Of a DNA stretch of 64,000 bases, positions 47,592 through 60,094 are shown in pieces. Below the pieces are notes generated by a model. It was not told the DNA's origin, did not search any database, and worked only from the letters and a program-made list of their open reading frames with translations. How positions within the stretch are numbered: the stretch's first letter is position 1; every line of letters starts with the position of its first letter. The DNA is taken from the NCBI GenBank assembly GCA_003260075.1, contig QLIY01000091.1, forward strand, positions 134,859 to 198,858, written 5' to 3'. This stretch comes from Phallusia mammillata. Lineage: Eukaryota > Chordata > Ascidiacea > Phlebobranchia > Ascidiidae. Made by a program: the position numbers and the translations under genes.

Positions 47592-49160
47592 TTATTTAGC
47601 CTCACCGCAGCCGTGGAATGAAATATCATCAAACGCTGCGTCAGCAGTTCCATCCCCTGGTTTTTCAACAAAAAACTCGAGCGTGAAAACTACGTCTGCT
47701 TCGAAATTGAGAACAACCGTCTCAGAGATCCAATTATCGTCTTGGTGTCCGTGAGTCGACCATTTCAGCTGTCGTGGTAAGTTTTGAGCAGGACCTCCAG
47801 GTCCGTGAACAACGTTGCCCAGCACATAGTTGATGCTCAGTCGTGGAGCCTAAACAAGAAAAAAAGTTTTAGACATGGTTGTGGAAAGAAGTTGCTTCAT
47901 TTCCCTACGTAGGATAGCATTTGATTTGTAAACCGCAACATTAAAAAACAATGAAGGTTAAAGAATACGCTAATTAGTGGAACTTCGTGCGTGCATTTTT
48001 ACACACATTTCTGCATTTCCAAAACGAGAACAAATAGGCAAAACCGCACCCGGTATAGGTCCGTTGGCGATTTTCTAAGGAAGCGAATAATTCATAGAAT
48101 GGAAGGTTGGACATTGTAACCCAAATAATTGTCATTGATTACATATCTTTCGTATGGAAGAACTTTATTTGAAAAAAAACAGTCCTAAAATTCTAACTAC
48201 ATCAACTTCATGATGGGAATTTGTATGCACTAAAAGTTCATTGTTTTATTCCGGCCTGCAAAATAATTTTCGACACAACCTAATCTGTAGCGCGAAATTG
48301 CCAAATGCTGCACAACCATTTCATATAATGTCGGTTGGTCTTTACAAAAAAAGTGTACATGCAACGAACCAGGAACATATATTTTTTGGGCTTGAACTAC
48401 AATAAAATCTTACTCGATTTCCTCGCAGTATGTAGAGAAAGTTGAGCTTGCAAGAGCAGCTTTGGTTGGAAACAATCAAAGGACTCCAGAATATTCCTTC
48501 TTGTTGTCCAGTGGCGTCAAACAACAAAACGTGACCGCGACCTAAAAATATGAGACAACAGTTTTCAACTTTAGAGGTCACACACAGCCGCATAAGGCAA
48601 CATACTGCAACGGAAACGAATGTAGTGAAATTCTTTTGTTATGCGGCGGGGATTGATAGATATGTATGTAGACTTTTCGTACGCTTACTGCGTGCGATCA
48701 ATTAAATATACAGGAAACATAAACGGCTTAACAACAGACACCGACGCCATGTTGGGTACAATTAATGCTGATGGAAAAAGTAAAAAATCATACTGGACTT
48801 TAATGTACCAGTAGATATACGATCTTATGACATAAAAAAATTAGAAAAAAATAGAATATTTAAAACCATTATGGTCGAGTTAACTTAAAATTGGCGGCAA
48901 ATGCAATCCAAATTATAGTTTTTGAAACCATTGTTTTTGCAAAAATATGCACTAAAAACTACCTTCGAGGTGCCTTGTCACTGGTCCATGGTCGTTCTGG
49001 TCGTCATCAACTCTATTGATCGGTTTCCATTCGTAGTTGTAAAAGTCCGGCAAGCGAAAAGGGGGCGGAAACTCTGGTTTTACGGTATTCCACAAACACA
49101 TGGTACCTTTACCGGTAGGAAGTTGAAAGCTGCAATCCAACTCTACCGTGCCGTTTGGGT
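47592..49160 (-). CDS. C-terminal MAM module (exons 8-10 of MAM gene)
   Basis: Exons 48963..49160, 48414..48541 and 47592..47849. The module starts VELDCSFQLPTGKGTMCLWN, continues with GRGHVLLFDATGQQEGIFWS and CKLNFLYILRGN, and closes with DAAFDDISFHGCG. This is the most canonical of the three MAM modules. The reading frame stops four codons after the final CG at a TAA (47592..47594). AATAAA overlaps the stop (47591..47596) and may serve as a poly(A) signal. Confidence 0.83.
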
Positions 49161-52100
49161 CTGTAACGTACAATATATTAATGAAATGTTTTATGACAAC
49201 TCTATCGCTACTCGTCTAGAGTGGTTTTGGCAATGTAAAAGGCAATTTCCATTAGCTGGTCTGACGAGATCCTCAGGAAAATTGCAGTTCAAGATAGGCT
49301 CCGACCGTATTTATGAATTCAGACTTAGGTTATAGTTAAGTACGGTTGCACCCTAATATTTACAATACCGGGGCAGTTTTGATATCAACCTTTTACAGTC
49401 ATTACAATTCGGTCATTAGCAAATCAAGTTTTTCGGAACCCGAAAGCTACGCAATTATTTGCTTCCAGAAAGAATCAAAATCTTGTTAAGGCCTACACTA
49501 TTTCGGTTGTATCGTAATATTAAACAATTGGGCTTTTCACGCTGATAAAAAAAAATTGCGCAGGCATACAATTGGCAGATCATATTTAGATGAGCCGTGC
49601 TATGTATCAGTCACAATTCAATGCAACAAAGTGTTGACGTGGTACTTAAATGAACGCAGGAATATAGGTCTCGCACTACTCGCAGGAATCAAAACAAAAC
49701 GAATAAAAAAATAAGTCATACATTGAAGTGGAGAGGTCTAAATTCTCATCGATTTTTATTCTGGACGCATGGAAAGCAAAAATCGATGTAAAGGCCTTTT
49801 AGTTATTTAGGATGGGTAAGTGTGTGAGTTGACTTCCTATAGACACAAAATCGATTCCAATTGTCTAATATCTTTTGACTTACTCGCAACAAATCAATCG
49901 AACGCAAAATGGCACATTGACACCAAGAATTGGTGGCAAAAAACTTTAGGCATGTCGAATTTAGTTGATAGTTGCAAACAGGGTGATCCATGTTATCACT
50001 TCCATATACCAGGGCTACTGACAACGTATATTTCTCAGATTTGTCCTTATTTGATCGAACGACGTCTTGAAATATGTGTTTGTTGTTATTTGTAACAAGT
50101 GTATTTCTATCTTTTGTTTTTATCCGTAGTTTCACGAACACTCAGTAAACTATGTTTATCCTTAATAACTTGCGACCTATTGTAAAAGCAAACTTATTTG
50201 CAAAGAAAATAAGACCACTGACAACAGTATTAACACACTAACTTTCTAGATTAAGGATGCACTGATGATGACAACAGAGATTGTCCAAACGTCTGAACGA
50301 TTTATTCTTTATACACCACTACATTGGCAGTAATGTTTATGTTTAAAATTTCTAGATTAAATTTGCAGTCTAATTTTTTTGTAAAAGGTTAGCGTTTTGC
50401 GTAAGTGAAAGTCAAATGTACTCTGTTTAAAATATGTAAAATCTCCTTGAAATCGTTTGTTTTACTTTTGTTACGGAAATCCTAATCTCTTTAATCTCTT
50501 GCGGGTAGTTTTACGATTTTTCCAACCTCCTCCTTTTATCGTCGTTTTTGTACCTGTCACGTGACACTGCTCTCTGACTGATTCCAATGTGAGGTCATCA
50601 AGGGCGATAAGTGGAACTGTGGGCTGTGTGCTGTCGACGTTCTTGGCATTGTTACAATAATATTGGGTGCAGTTTGATTTGCTTGTTCCGTTGGCCTCAA
50701 TGACGACCTACAAAAAGGTTTATACTGTTTGCATCTAGGTGTTGCAATATTAAAATTACGACACAGTCTCTGAATAAAAATCTTTAAAAAAACAGTTCAC
50801 AATGCTTACTATTTTGCGATAGAGAAGAGATAGGATTGGCCGCATTTTACTTTTTCCGAAAATTATAAAAGACAAAAAACAACAACAGTAAATTAGGCAA
50901 ATCAAAAAATTATTGCAAGGCGAGTTAAGAAGAGATGGCACTGCAGTAGTGCTGGGCGTTACATTGGTTAGGAGTAATTGAGGTAGCTTGATGGCAAACA
51001 TAGGCTGATTTCGTGGAAGTTTTGAAATAGCTTCCTGACTCATAAGAAAGCATTGTTTTGAGAAGTTTCCGAGAACGTAATATGATTGACAGCTAATATA
51101 TGCTTTACTGGGTCGTCCATTGCTTGCGTGCGTGTTACTTCCAGTTCCAAGTACTGTTTTTATGTTTTTGCATGCTACGATTTACTGCAATTTTTCGCCG
51201 GAAAATGTATCAACGGTTTTGTGCAAATAGTCTGTAATAAGACACTTGCTTGACACCGAATTGGTCATCTACGAACATCCAACACGCATAGTTGGTGATC
51301 CGCGGCAAACAAGATGTTTTTAAGATTGTTTATTAGGTAAAATTAAAGCAAAATATACAAACCTGAAATCCTTTTATTTGTTTTGATGGTCTCAAGTTGG
51401 TAATAATATGGGTCCATTTTCTTACAGGTTTTAAGTCGCGAAGTTCCAACACCATTTGGCTGACGTCAACACTGCCTATGACGTCATCGCTTCCTGTGAC
51501 GTTATCACTGGTGACCGGAACCAGATATGCACGAAGTAGCAGATGCTCGCATTGGAAAAGGTACCAGAATGAGAAAATCACGTGATCGGCACCGTTCGTC
51601 ATAATTGGCGACACCAAGAGGGCGTGTGACGTCACAAATCTTGGTTCGAAACTGATGAAGTGTGACGCACCGCTTTTGACCCCCACTCCCGCCTCGACGC
51701 AAGCATGCGTGTCCATCCTCTTGAAGTCGCCGTTGTCAATGCCGTAAACATTCCACCAAGCGCAGCCAACCTGGGACGCACAACTTACTTTAAGACTTTC
51801 AGTGTAGTAGGTAATGTATACAACATGTAATGAACTCAGATATTTTTATGTTCAGGTTGATTGACGAGTAGCCAGTTTTTGATATTTTACGACAAAGTTT
51901 ACTTCTCTAGAAACATATGTTTCCAATCTTTGTTAACATTTCTGAACATTGCGGCACGTAAAGTAGCGAACAGACCAATTTAGGGCATGCCATTTTTTCC
52001 AACTACCGTTCTACTTAGTTTTATCTTGACACAAAACAAATTCCAACCCACCGCGGTTTGGTTGATAATCTCCAGCGAACACACACTTGTATCATACAGC

Positions 52101-55100
52101 TTCACTTTTGTAAACTCGGGTGTCGCAGTTTTTTGTGGCTCTAGCGCGATGCTCTCGAACCCGGCACATGGGTGTGAAGTCATAGAGAACTGTGACGCAC
52201 CAAGGGATACTGTGGAATTCGAAACAACCACAATACGAAAAGGGGTTCGTACGGGGACTAGCGCCATTGAGTCCTGGCCGTAGGTACAGCCCGTTGACAT
52301 CACAGTGGTGAGTTGCATTGAATCGTTGGAAGTGATAAGGTAGACGTTCGAGGATGAATCGGTGAAGTTGTATGAAAATTGCAGAGTGCATGTCGGTTGA
52401 CGCAGCCAGTAGACTGGAGATACGAGAATCGACATGTAGACTTTGTCATAGATCATAGTAAGTTCCAATGCCCGCTTTCCTTCTGTACGAATCGTAATCG
52501 ACATAGATAAAGCGTAGAACAAAACGTGTTGCTTTTGCAAGTGTAGAGAATTTTGAAGATATAACCAAAACCCCATGATAATTAATTCTTTTATACAACA
52601 GAAACCAGAAACAAACAAGCCAAAATATTTGTATAAAGCATGACGTTACGACATCAACTTGTGTCATTCTCAAATGAATAAATCTAAAAACAAGCAGCGC
52701 GTAAAACCAGTAATTTGGGAATAACTCAACATTCAGGAACACAGCCCCGAGATAAATGTAGACCAAAATTCGACCCCATTATACCTTTTTAACACGCGAC
52801 TTTTTATCGCCGTTATCTTTACGTTTTAACCAAGGGGTGTCAAACTCGTGGGGTTCGGGGTTCGCGGTTTGAAAATTAAGCCGAGGGCCGCATGTGATTT
52901 TTAATCAAGTTTTATACACTTAAACAACCTATTCGCTACGACGGCCGTAATGCAGATCCTTATTTCACCAACAGCCGCCAATTACCTGCTGGTTTTTTAT
53001 TTAAAATTACAGATGTAAAGAAATAGGTTTCATATATACATATACCATCTATTGACGTCCCCAAAACCCAGATTAATTTCCAGCTTGGTGCAGAGATCCG
53101 CATGCGGCCCACGGGCCGCGAGTTTGACACCCCTGTTTTAACCTGCCTTTCGCACTTGTGTTTATTGCCTTTTTTACTATACTTTTACTGGTTTTACGCG
53201 CTGTTTGTTTTTAGATTTATTCATTTGAGAATGACACAAGTTGATGTCGAAACGTCATGCTTTATGCAAATATATTGGCTTGTTTGTTTCTGGTTAGAAT
53301 CTTTAAAACCGTGAATTGTGTACCTAAATATTGTTTTCATCTTAATGTTAGGACTTAAACGGGCAATTTTAAACTTGAGAGGAGGAAATTAACTTTAATT
53401 TTTACATGTGGTTTGTAAATAAAGATTTAAACTCTGGGTGTATGACATGTAAGTTGATAAAAGACCAAATTTAAATGATCATTGTATGGTTTAGTAAACT
53501 TTAGTATATAAGCAAGAAATAAAATTGTTTGTTTTGGTGGGAACCACATCAAAAAACGAAAAAATAGCCTGTTTCTTGGTTAAGTAGTGTTTCAAACGTT
53601 ACAAATTGTTTACCCGTTGTAAATCCGTCAAATAACTTCCAAGACACCTTCGTGGAGTCGGAGCAGGCTGAGGTAACGTTCACTTGTGCAGAACATCGGT
53701 GATGTAACCCGTACGTTAAACCTGGTATCAACAAAGAAAAATCAATGTGACTGTTTTTATTCAACAGCTGCAATAAAAGGAAAAAACATATCTAAATCAG
53801 CTGCTCTCAAAATGAGGTTCGCCAAGCGATTTCTGAGGGACCGCGAGGAGCAAAAGTATTTTTATTATCTTATACAATATGAGATCTTGCAACTGCATAA
53901 GCAAACATTTGACAGATAAATGATTTTATTGATTCTCCTGTGACAACTGGCGAGAAGTGGTCCTTTATTTCATTTTCAAGTAACAAAAGAGGATATTGTT
54001 CGCGCACAACTTTATTATTGTTTAAGTCTTGTTTGTGACCTAATGAATTGCCCTTGAAACGTTTCCATGCGCGGTAATCTTACAAAACTGAACAAAATCC
54101 ACCCTGCATGTTGTTGTGGGAACACTCTCGCAAGAAAACAATTACTTTTGGTTGTTAACTCCAGGTTCTGTTTCGCAAAGGCATATTCAGTAACAGATAT
54201 AGGCTATATTTAGCTTGGGCTACGAGTGCTTGCCGTTACGACAAAAAAGAACCACTGATCTGAATCAACTCTAGAAATAATAGCCTGGGTGTTAAGTTGT
54301 TGTTTTGTGATTACCGAGTGTCGTGAGTTTGCGTCATTGCATGGTTTGCTTCGTCTTTTCAATGAGAAATGAAACGAAAATGCGTTTTGTGTGGTTATTT
54401 CTTCTTTCTGACCTCTATGACACCGCAGTTTACGCCAAACATCGGGCGTTATAGGAGTGATACAATCACCCCCTTAACATGAAACTACTATGCCTGTACG
54501 GAGTCATGGTCCGTCTTGAAGCTATATGTTTACTAACGGAGCGCAACTTTTTGAGTGAAAATTTTCGACCAAGTGTTGTTATGTAAAACGAATGCTTTGC
54601 ACAAGTTGTCAAATGAATAATTTTTTTTTAATTCATGTAACTGAAAATTCGGCACGAATATCACAGTATTTTGGCTGCGTTCCGATAACGAAAGTAATTT
54701 ATGGCCAACCGAAACAAACGCGATCACATGCACAGCATCCTAAATGCTACGACATTCAACGCAACTTTCCAACAAAACTTCCCAAACTAAATGGGGTCAT
54801 TTTTCTTAACGTCGTGAGCGATATCCGGGTATTTTTAATTGCAGTTTGTTAAGGAAACATTTGATCCTTTGGAATAGTCCCAAACCAACTTGCGTCGAAT
54901 TAGCTTACATGGGCGAAGTTTAGGGAGCTTGCAGTATATGACATCCTACCGGGTTGTGTTTTACAATGTTTGACTTTGTCGTGTAATAAATTAGCAAGAC
55001 TGTCCTAAAACCGTTAAGGGTCATATGTATGTACACCGCTTTTCTAAACAAAACAAAGCCGCATACACAAAGATATATATAACTCAGTTTCTAGATTTTG

Positions 55101-57969
55101 TCGTTATGTTTTTTATCCACAAGTGAAACGCAACCAACTCAAATCCGTTTAGTTGAAAAAGTTGCGTATAGTTTGTTACGTTGTTTGATTCGTAAGCCTT
55201 TCACTTCAGAAACGCTACTATGGATCAGTTTGCAAACGTCATGATGATTAGGCCAGCCGCACTGCACTGACAAACGCCATGATTAAGTTTTGATTGTACA
55301 GTTTATTAGAACTATTTTATTTCAATAAAATAATAGATTTGGGGCAAAACTCTTTCCCACTATAATGTAAAAATATTTTAAAAATTTAACAAGTTAACTT
55401 TGGTTCGGTGAAAGTGTCACAGGCAAAAAAATGGTGAAATACATATTCTGAGAAAATATTATGTACACCGATTGTTTGTGTTTACTCGCTTGAGGTTTTG
55501 GATGATGTTAATGTGGAGAACCGTAATCATGGGAAGACTGCGACTTTATGGGTAATTTCACCGCAAACCTGACTTTATTGTCATAGGAAAGTAACAGCCC
55601 GTTATATAACATATAACCCCTATTCGGTCAGCACTGGATGATGATATGCGTGGAAGACCTGGCTGACTTCACGCCTAGGGGGTCGGTGGGTTGTACACTC
55701 ATGTAATGAACAGAGAGAAAATAAACATGAGAAACGGAAGCAACAGGAACGTGGACAGTGTTGTTGGCGGTCAGCGCATGTTATCTCAACTCATCTGGAC
55801 GACAATAACAAATACGCAAAAAGTTTGGCGTAGTGTCGCTAAATGTCTATTATGCTGGATTTTTACCGTTTTGTAAATTTGAGACAGCTATAATGTGCTT
55901 CGTCTGTGAAATAAAAAGCGACTGACTAGCTCGCATCCTTTACACGAGACACCACACAAAAATGTCGGTGTGAAAATAGGAATACTGTTCTACGACTTGT
56001 GCTGTTCATTCAACCAGAACCATTAAACGACAAGTGCATTTTTGATTTTACTGTCTAATTAAATGCCGACACGCGAATTGTAACATTTTTGTCATGTATG
56101 GAAAAACGAGTAACGATTTAAAAAGATGACTTTTCTTAAATCAATGTCGAAGAATGTATATTATTTCCCATTTTAAAGTTCAGTTTGAAAATGTGCGAAT
56201 TTCTTAATGGACTTTTGTGATCACTACAAGATAATTATTTCATGCCGTGGGCAAATATGTTTGATTGCGTATCGTGACGTAATCAGCATCATCAATACGC
56301 TTCCTCGTTGCATTGCAGACATCAAAATTATTACATGCCGCTTGCGTGTTTGAATGAAGAATGATAGCTCTCTAGAAGAAACACAATTCCGACACGTGAA
56401 GCGAACTTATCAGTGTTTAAGCGATTGCAAAAGGGCATGGTAGGGCAATATAGTGTTCACTTTGTGTAGAAACGAAGACCGAACACTAACCAAAAATCGC
56501 TTTTTAACATTTGGGTGCGTATTTGTACTTTGGAATTTTTTAAATCAACCTCGCATTCGCAAAATAATCAAATCAATATATTTTTCGTTTTAGCAACAGC
56601 TCACATGCACACACTTACCGATAGTGGTGTATGCAGAATCATTAGATCCCTTACAAAACGATGACAGTCTGTTTTGTTGCGTTTCTGTTGCATTGTTGGG
56701 TGGGACTGTAAAACAATGTACATGAAAAACTCTAAAAACTGACAAAAGCAGGAGGATTAATAACAAGTGACACCGGCTGTTCTTTTAAACTTTAAAAGTT
56801 TAAATGCACCACCACCTAAATTAAATTTAAGCTGTTTACATTTTGATTGATTGTTTTGATTTTAAATCGTCCTAAAATGAAACCACACTTTTTCACCATA
56901 AATGCATAGTGACAACTAACGAAGCTACTCTGTTCAAAAATTTGTTGATCGCTAAACGTTCAGTAGTTTAAAGTTACAAATTACATCACCGAAAAACATG
57001 TGCCACAAACTATATGGTAGTTTAGTCTACTATCTACGCCGTTTAGATTTTCGAATAAACAAGTATATTTAATACCACACACACAATGTATACAATACCT
57101 TGTTTAGCCTTAGCAATTGTTGCGAGTAAGATTAAGGCAATGAATCATTCGGATTTCTAATGTCACTTTATAGCAACAGTCTAATAACGGTTTGTAAAAT
57201 CCCCCCAATCGATCGTGTGACGGTTGTTAAGTGAGGTAAAAAACCCACGTTAAACTATAACAAGTGTAAAACAGCACAAATAAATTCTGCTTGTAATTCT
57301 GACAGCTGTCACGTGGAGCTTACCTGTTCGAAGTGTGACAAGAAGCACAACAATTACCAACACCAGCACAAGAATAAGTACAACGCCGAGAATTAGAAAG
57401 ATTTTTTTGGAACCGTTGCGATATGAAAAGTTTCTTGGGGTTTTGATTGAAGCCGACGGTGAAAGTAGATTGTCGCTCACTTTATGATCTAAATCGTATG
57501 AAAAATATCACGATTCGGGATTAATACTAACAAGGTTTTAACTTTTAAACGCTTAAGTGGACTAGCTTTGTGCAGTCAAGCGTAAATTTGGCCTTTCGTT
57601 TGTTACGCAATAAATAAGTTCATGCGGTTGGTTATACAGTAGCATAATCGCTTAAACATTTGAGGAATATAAATCCAATTCCATCAGGGCCGACTGCATT
57701 AACTGGTTTGTAAACGCGCTTCCAGAGTATGACATAGTTACATACCAAAGGTACCGACTGATGTGGGCTATGTTTTGCGAGATTGTAAGCAATTTTGAAG
57801 GTATAAACAGGAAAAAAAGCATTGTTACTTAATGAAACAATATGATCATATTGGTCCTACATTAAACTTTAAAAGCATGCAACACAACATTATAAGTCCT
57901 ACCTGCTTGTTGTGGTTGAGCGATAAATACGCTCGTTTGTTGTGGCGATTGTCCGTTTGATTCTGTCAT
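47592..57969 (-). CDS. Type II single-pass membrane protein with three MAM-like modules
   Basis: Ten exons: 57903..57969, 57324..57488, 56619..56705, 53614..53721, 52052..52482, 51363..51770, 50554..50707, 48963..49160, 48414..48541, 47592..47849. They total 2,004 nt, 667 residues plus TAA, with all phases consistent. The N-terminus (MTESNGQSPQQTSV) has no signal peptide. One transmembrane helix follows in exon 2, so the C-terminal part is extracellular. The ectodomain has MAM-type modules, which in other proteins act in adhesion. I do not recognise a named ortholog. The last exon could end by a stop or by a donor at HGCG; see findings. A 5' non-coding exon may lie upstream. Confidence 0.85.
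50251..50311 (+). repeat. Hammerhead-like retroelement relic
   Basis: Contains CTGATGA, a GACAA/TTGTC stem with a short loop, then CAAACGTC where a hammerhead needs GAAAC. The layout matches hammerhead-type motifs known in Penelope-like and other retroelements, but the G-to-C change would inactivate it. Confidence 0.35.
50554..51770 (-). CDS. Middle MAM module (exons 6-7 of MAM gene)
   Basis: Exons 51363..51770 and 50554..50707, joined in phase 0. The module starts from CSLEIINQTA at the end of the preceding exon and VGCAWWNVYGIDNGDFKR. It continues with ALLVSPIMTNGADHVIFSFW and closes with VPLIALDDLTLESVREQC, the typical MAM ending. A short cysteine pair (NCTQYYCNN) is inserted before the end. 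Several N-x-T/S sites are present. Confidence 0.78.
52052..53721 (-). CDS. Membrane-proximal MAM-like module (exons 4-5 of MAM gene)
   Basis: The exons 53614..53721 and 52052..52482 give a diverged MAM module. Diagnostic stretches are MSILVSPVYWLRQPTCTLQF and SYNFTDSSSNVYL, resembling the MAM pattern of a small-residue-L-x-SP strand, a conserved Cys and an aromatic beta strand. It ends with HPCAGFESIALEPQ, where canonical MAM domains have an A-[FI]-D-[DE]-[IV] strand. The family call is weaker than for the other two modules. The intervening intron holds a hAT element inside an inverted repeat. Confidence 0.68.
52603..53295. repeat. Inverted repeat, ~108-bp arms, enclosing the hAT element
   Basis: The arm 52603..52710 is the reverse complement of 53188..53295 with only a few mismatches. 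The right arm reads TTTGAGAATGACACAAG, then TTGATGTCGAAACGTCATGC. The hAT element and its duplications sit in the loop. Confidence 0.85.
52832..53135. mobile_element. Non-autonomous hAT element (MITE), 304 bp
   Basis: The ends are inverted repeats: AAGGGGTGTCAAACTCG at 52832..52848 and CGAGTTTGACACCCCTG at 53119..53135 (16 of 17 match). Both sides carry the same 8-bp duplication TTTTAACC (52824..52831 and 53136..53143), the hAT hallmark. GGGCCGC-type sequence lies just inside both ends. No transposase frame is present. It lies in an intron of the MAM gene. Confidence 0.88.
53722..56618 (-). other. Intron 3 of the MAM gene
   Basis: About 2.9 kb between the 56619 and 53614 exons. No additional exon, repeat or RNA gene could be supported. 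Confidence 0.55.
57324..57488 (-). CDS. Signal-anchor transmembrane exon of the MAM protein
   Basis: The exon encodes a short polar cytoplasmic stretch ending RNGSKK, then about 23 hydrophobic residues (FLILGVVLILVLVLVIVVLL). Positive charge before the helix and none of note after it predicts N-inside, C-outside topology. With no upstream signal peptide this supports a type II protein. Ser/Thr-rich and N-glycosylatable sequence (PPNNATETQQN) follows in the next exon. Confidence 0.88.
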
Positions 57970-58366
57970 AGTGACTGTTTCAGCTGCATGCTTAGCTTTA
58001 CACCAAAAACAATAACTTCACTGCTGATCCTAGTTTTGCTAAAAAAATCTGAACACAAACAAAACTTCGTGTTAAGAAAACTAATACGAAAATGGAAAAA
58101 AACTCTCGTGCTTAACTGAGCTTGTTAAGAAATTTTTTCGTTGACGCAATTTAAAGCACAACCTGCATTTTTTATCTTTTTTACTCAAAAAAATACGTAT
58201 TAATGCTGTGTGCAAGACTGCAAGCTCGGTGCTATAAAGGCTACATATCTACAAAACATAGCTAGAAATGTTTTAGAGTTGTCCAAAAATATCGCAAACC
58301 GTTACAGACCGCAGTAACAGCAACTGAAACTGCATTTAAAACCAGTGTGCTTACGAAAACCTCGAG

Positions 58367-58578
58367 GCTCGCTGTTAGCAGACCTGGTATCACAGCGAGC
58401 TTCCTGATGGCAGTAGCCTGGTCTATAACTTCCTTAATCTGCAGTTTCTTGCCTTGCGCGCCAGCATTGCAAAGTGTGCGGCCAGAGGAGACGGCCGAAG
58501 GCGTGCAAGGGTATACAACGAGCAAACGCGTATACCCACTGCCCAAAGGTCCACCAGGTTTTGCTGTTGGCCTTTGGG
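58367..58578 (+). other. GC-rich block of consecutive hairpins, possible structured RNA or element
   Basis: In AT-rich surroundings this stretch holds four stems in a row on the plus strand. H1 58367..58400 has a perfect 9-bp stem (GCTCGCTGT/ACAGCGAGC). H2 58452..58510 has an 11-bp stem with one G-U pair (CCTTGCGCGCC/GGCGTGCAAGG) enclosing CGGCC/GGCCG. H3 58509..58537 has 8 bp (GGGTATAC/GTATACCC). H4 58542..58578 has 8 bp (CCCAAAGG/CCTTTGGG). Both strands are also partly open for translation, but no domain is recognisable. I do not recognise a known RNA family. Confidence 0.4.
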
Positions 58579-60066
58579 TAGGATAATACGTCTGCTAAAC
58601 TGAATATATTTCTTTACATGAGACGACTAACACGTGTTCGTGACCTGACGGATGCCACTGGTCGCATTTCCGATGCCTAAACACGAACAATGACGTCACA
58701 TCAGACGTCTCACCACTTTCGAACGAAGTTTACAAACTGCGAAGCAAATATTGAAGTTTTATCGATTCCTCATAATGGTCATAAACAAGGATGGATTTTT
58801 AGTCATAAACCTGTTTTTAGTGACAAATTCCTACACAACAAGCCCTATTGCAGATCACCAGGACCTATATCAAATAAAATGGTGCCCGATTTTTTTATTT
58901 GATTTATTTTTGTTTTCAATGTTGTAGCTTTCGTTTCACATGTCTTGGTTAAACATTACTTGCAACGGTTGACTGTACCAAATTGCTTAAACATGCTAAA
59001 ATATACTAACGTTTAAAAAACACTACAGTCTTTCCCCAAAATATTTCTTACATTCGGTTTATGCCAAGATTCCTCGCTTTAAATACGTCTTTCCAATTAG
59101 CCTGATTTCAATGCAGTTACCACAAGATAGACACAGCAATAACGCATTACCGCGAAAAACTAAAACCTTACTGCAATTGTTTTCATATTCTATTCACACT
59201 GTTTGCTTTTCAAATATAAAACTCCATTGTCAAAAAAATACTTTTGGCATTTGTTTAAACCAACCAAAGACGTCTTAGGCTTTTGCCTTTCCTCCGCCAA
59301 ACTCGAACTGCATTGATTGCGAGTTGCTTTTCCTTTCTAAGACCTTTTCGATTGTGCTTGAGAGGATATGCGAGTCGTATAGAGCTGTCCAAACGTCACA
59401 GTCGGCATCAGAACCATAGACCAATTAAATCTACAGAACTAACTTCGCAAAAGAATAATTTCGCAATGCCAACAAAAAATGACTTGAATAACATAAAGTA
59501 GTTTCGTGAAATGTATTGTTAGTTTATTCCACTTGTAGGTGGAACACATTATTGCTTGCATTCAAATCAATAGAGGACAAACAGGATCACGGCTTACAAT
59601 GTAAACAAATCTTAATTTGGGGGAATTCAGATTCGCATCTACAAATTTTGGCAATCAATTTCTATTGCATTATACGTGAAGCGTTTTTTCCGCAAAATTA
59701 AATCAACATGTCAGGTTTAAGCTTGACATTGTCGTTTATTTCCTTTTTCAAATACGGTATTTAATGTTCGAAATTGAGCGGAAAACATGAAAGCTTGATA
59801 AAAACTTGTTTAAGAGTCGTGTGTGCAAACAATATTCTTCATTTTTATTTTACGTGAAAACAATCGCTTAAACTCAATCGCGGTTATCCACAAATCCATG
59901 CTCTGTAAAAATACAACACAATCCAAGCAATTGAATCAATAAAACATGTTACTCAATTGTAACTTGGTTCAATTATTAATGCAACCACCTCGTATAGCTG
60001 GAGTATTGCTGCAAACACAAGACTGTTATAGCGACCGGGTGTATCCGCTTCAGTAGCTAAATTCGG

Positions 60067-60094
60067 GTCAATTGAGATGCTGCTGCTGCTGCTT
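60067..60094. repeat. Short GCT-type trinucleotide run
   Basis: A stretch of about four GCT/CTG units followed by interrupted copies. It is not in a gene I can define. Confidence 0.4.

Noticed and set aside
58262..58546. Minus-strand 94-codon frame as a protein exon
   Set aside because: No domain, weak splice sites, and both strands are open because of GC content; hairpin structure explains the region better.
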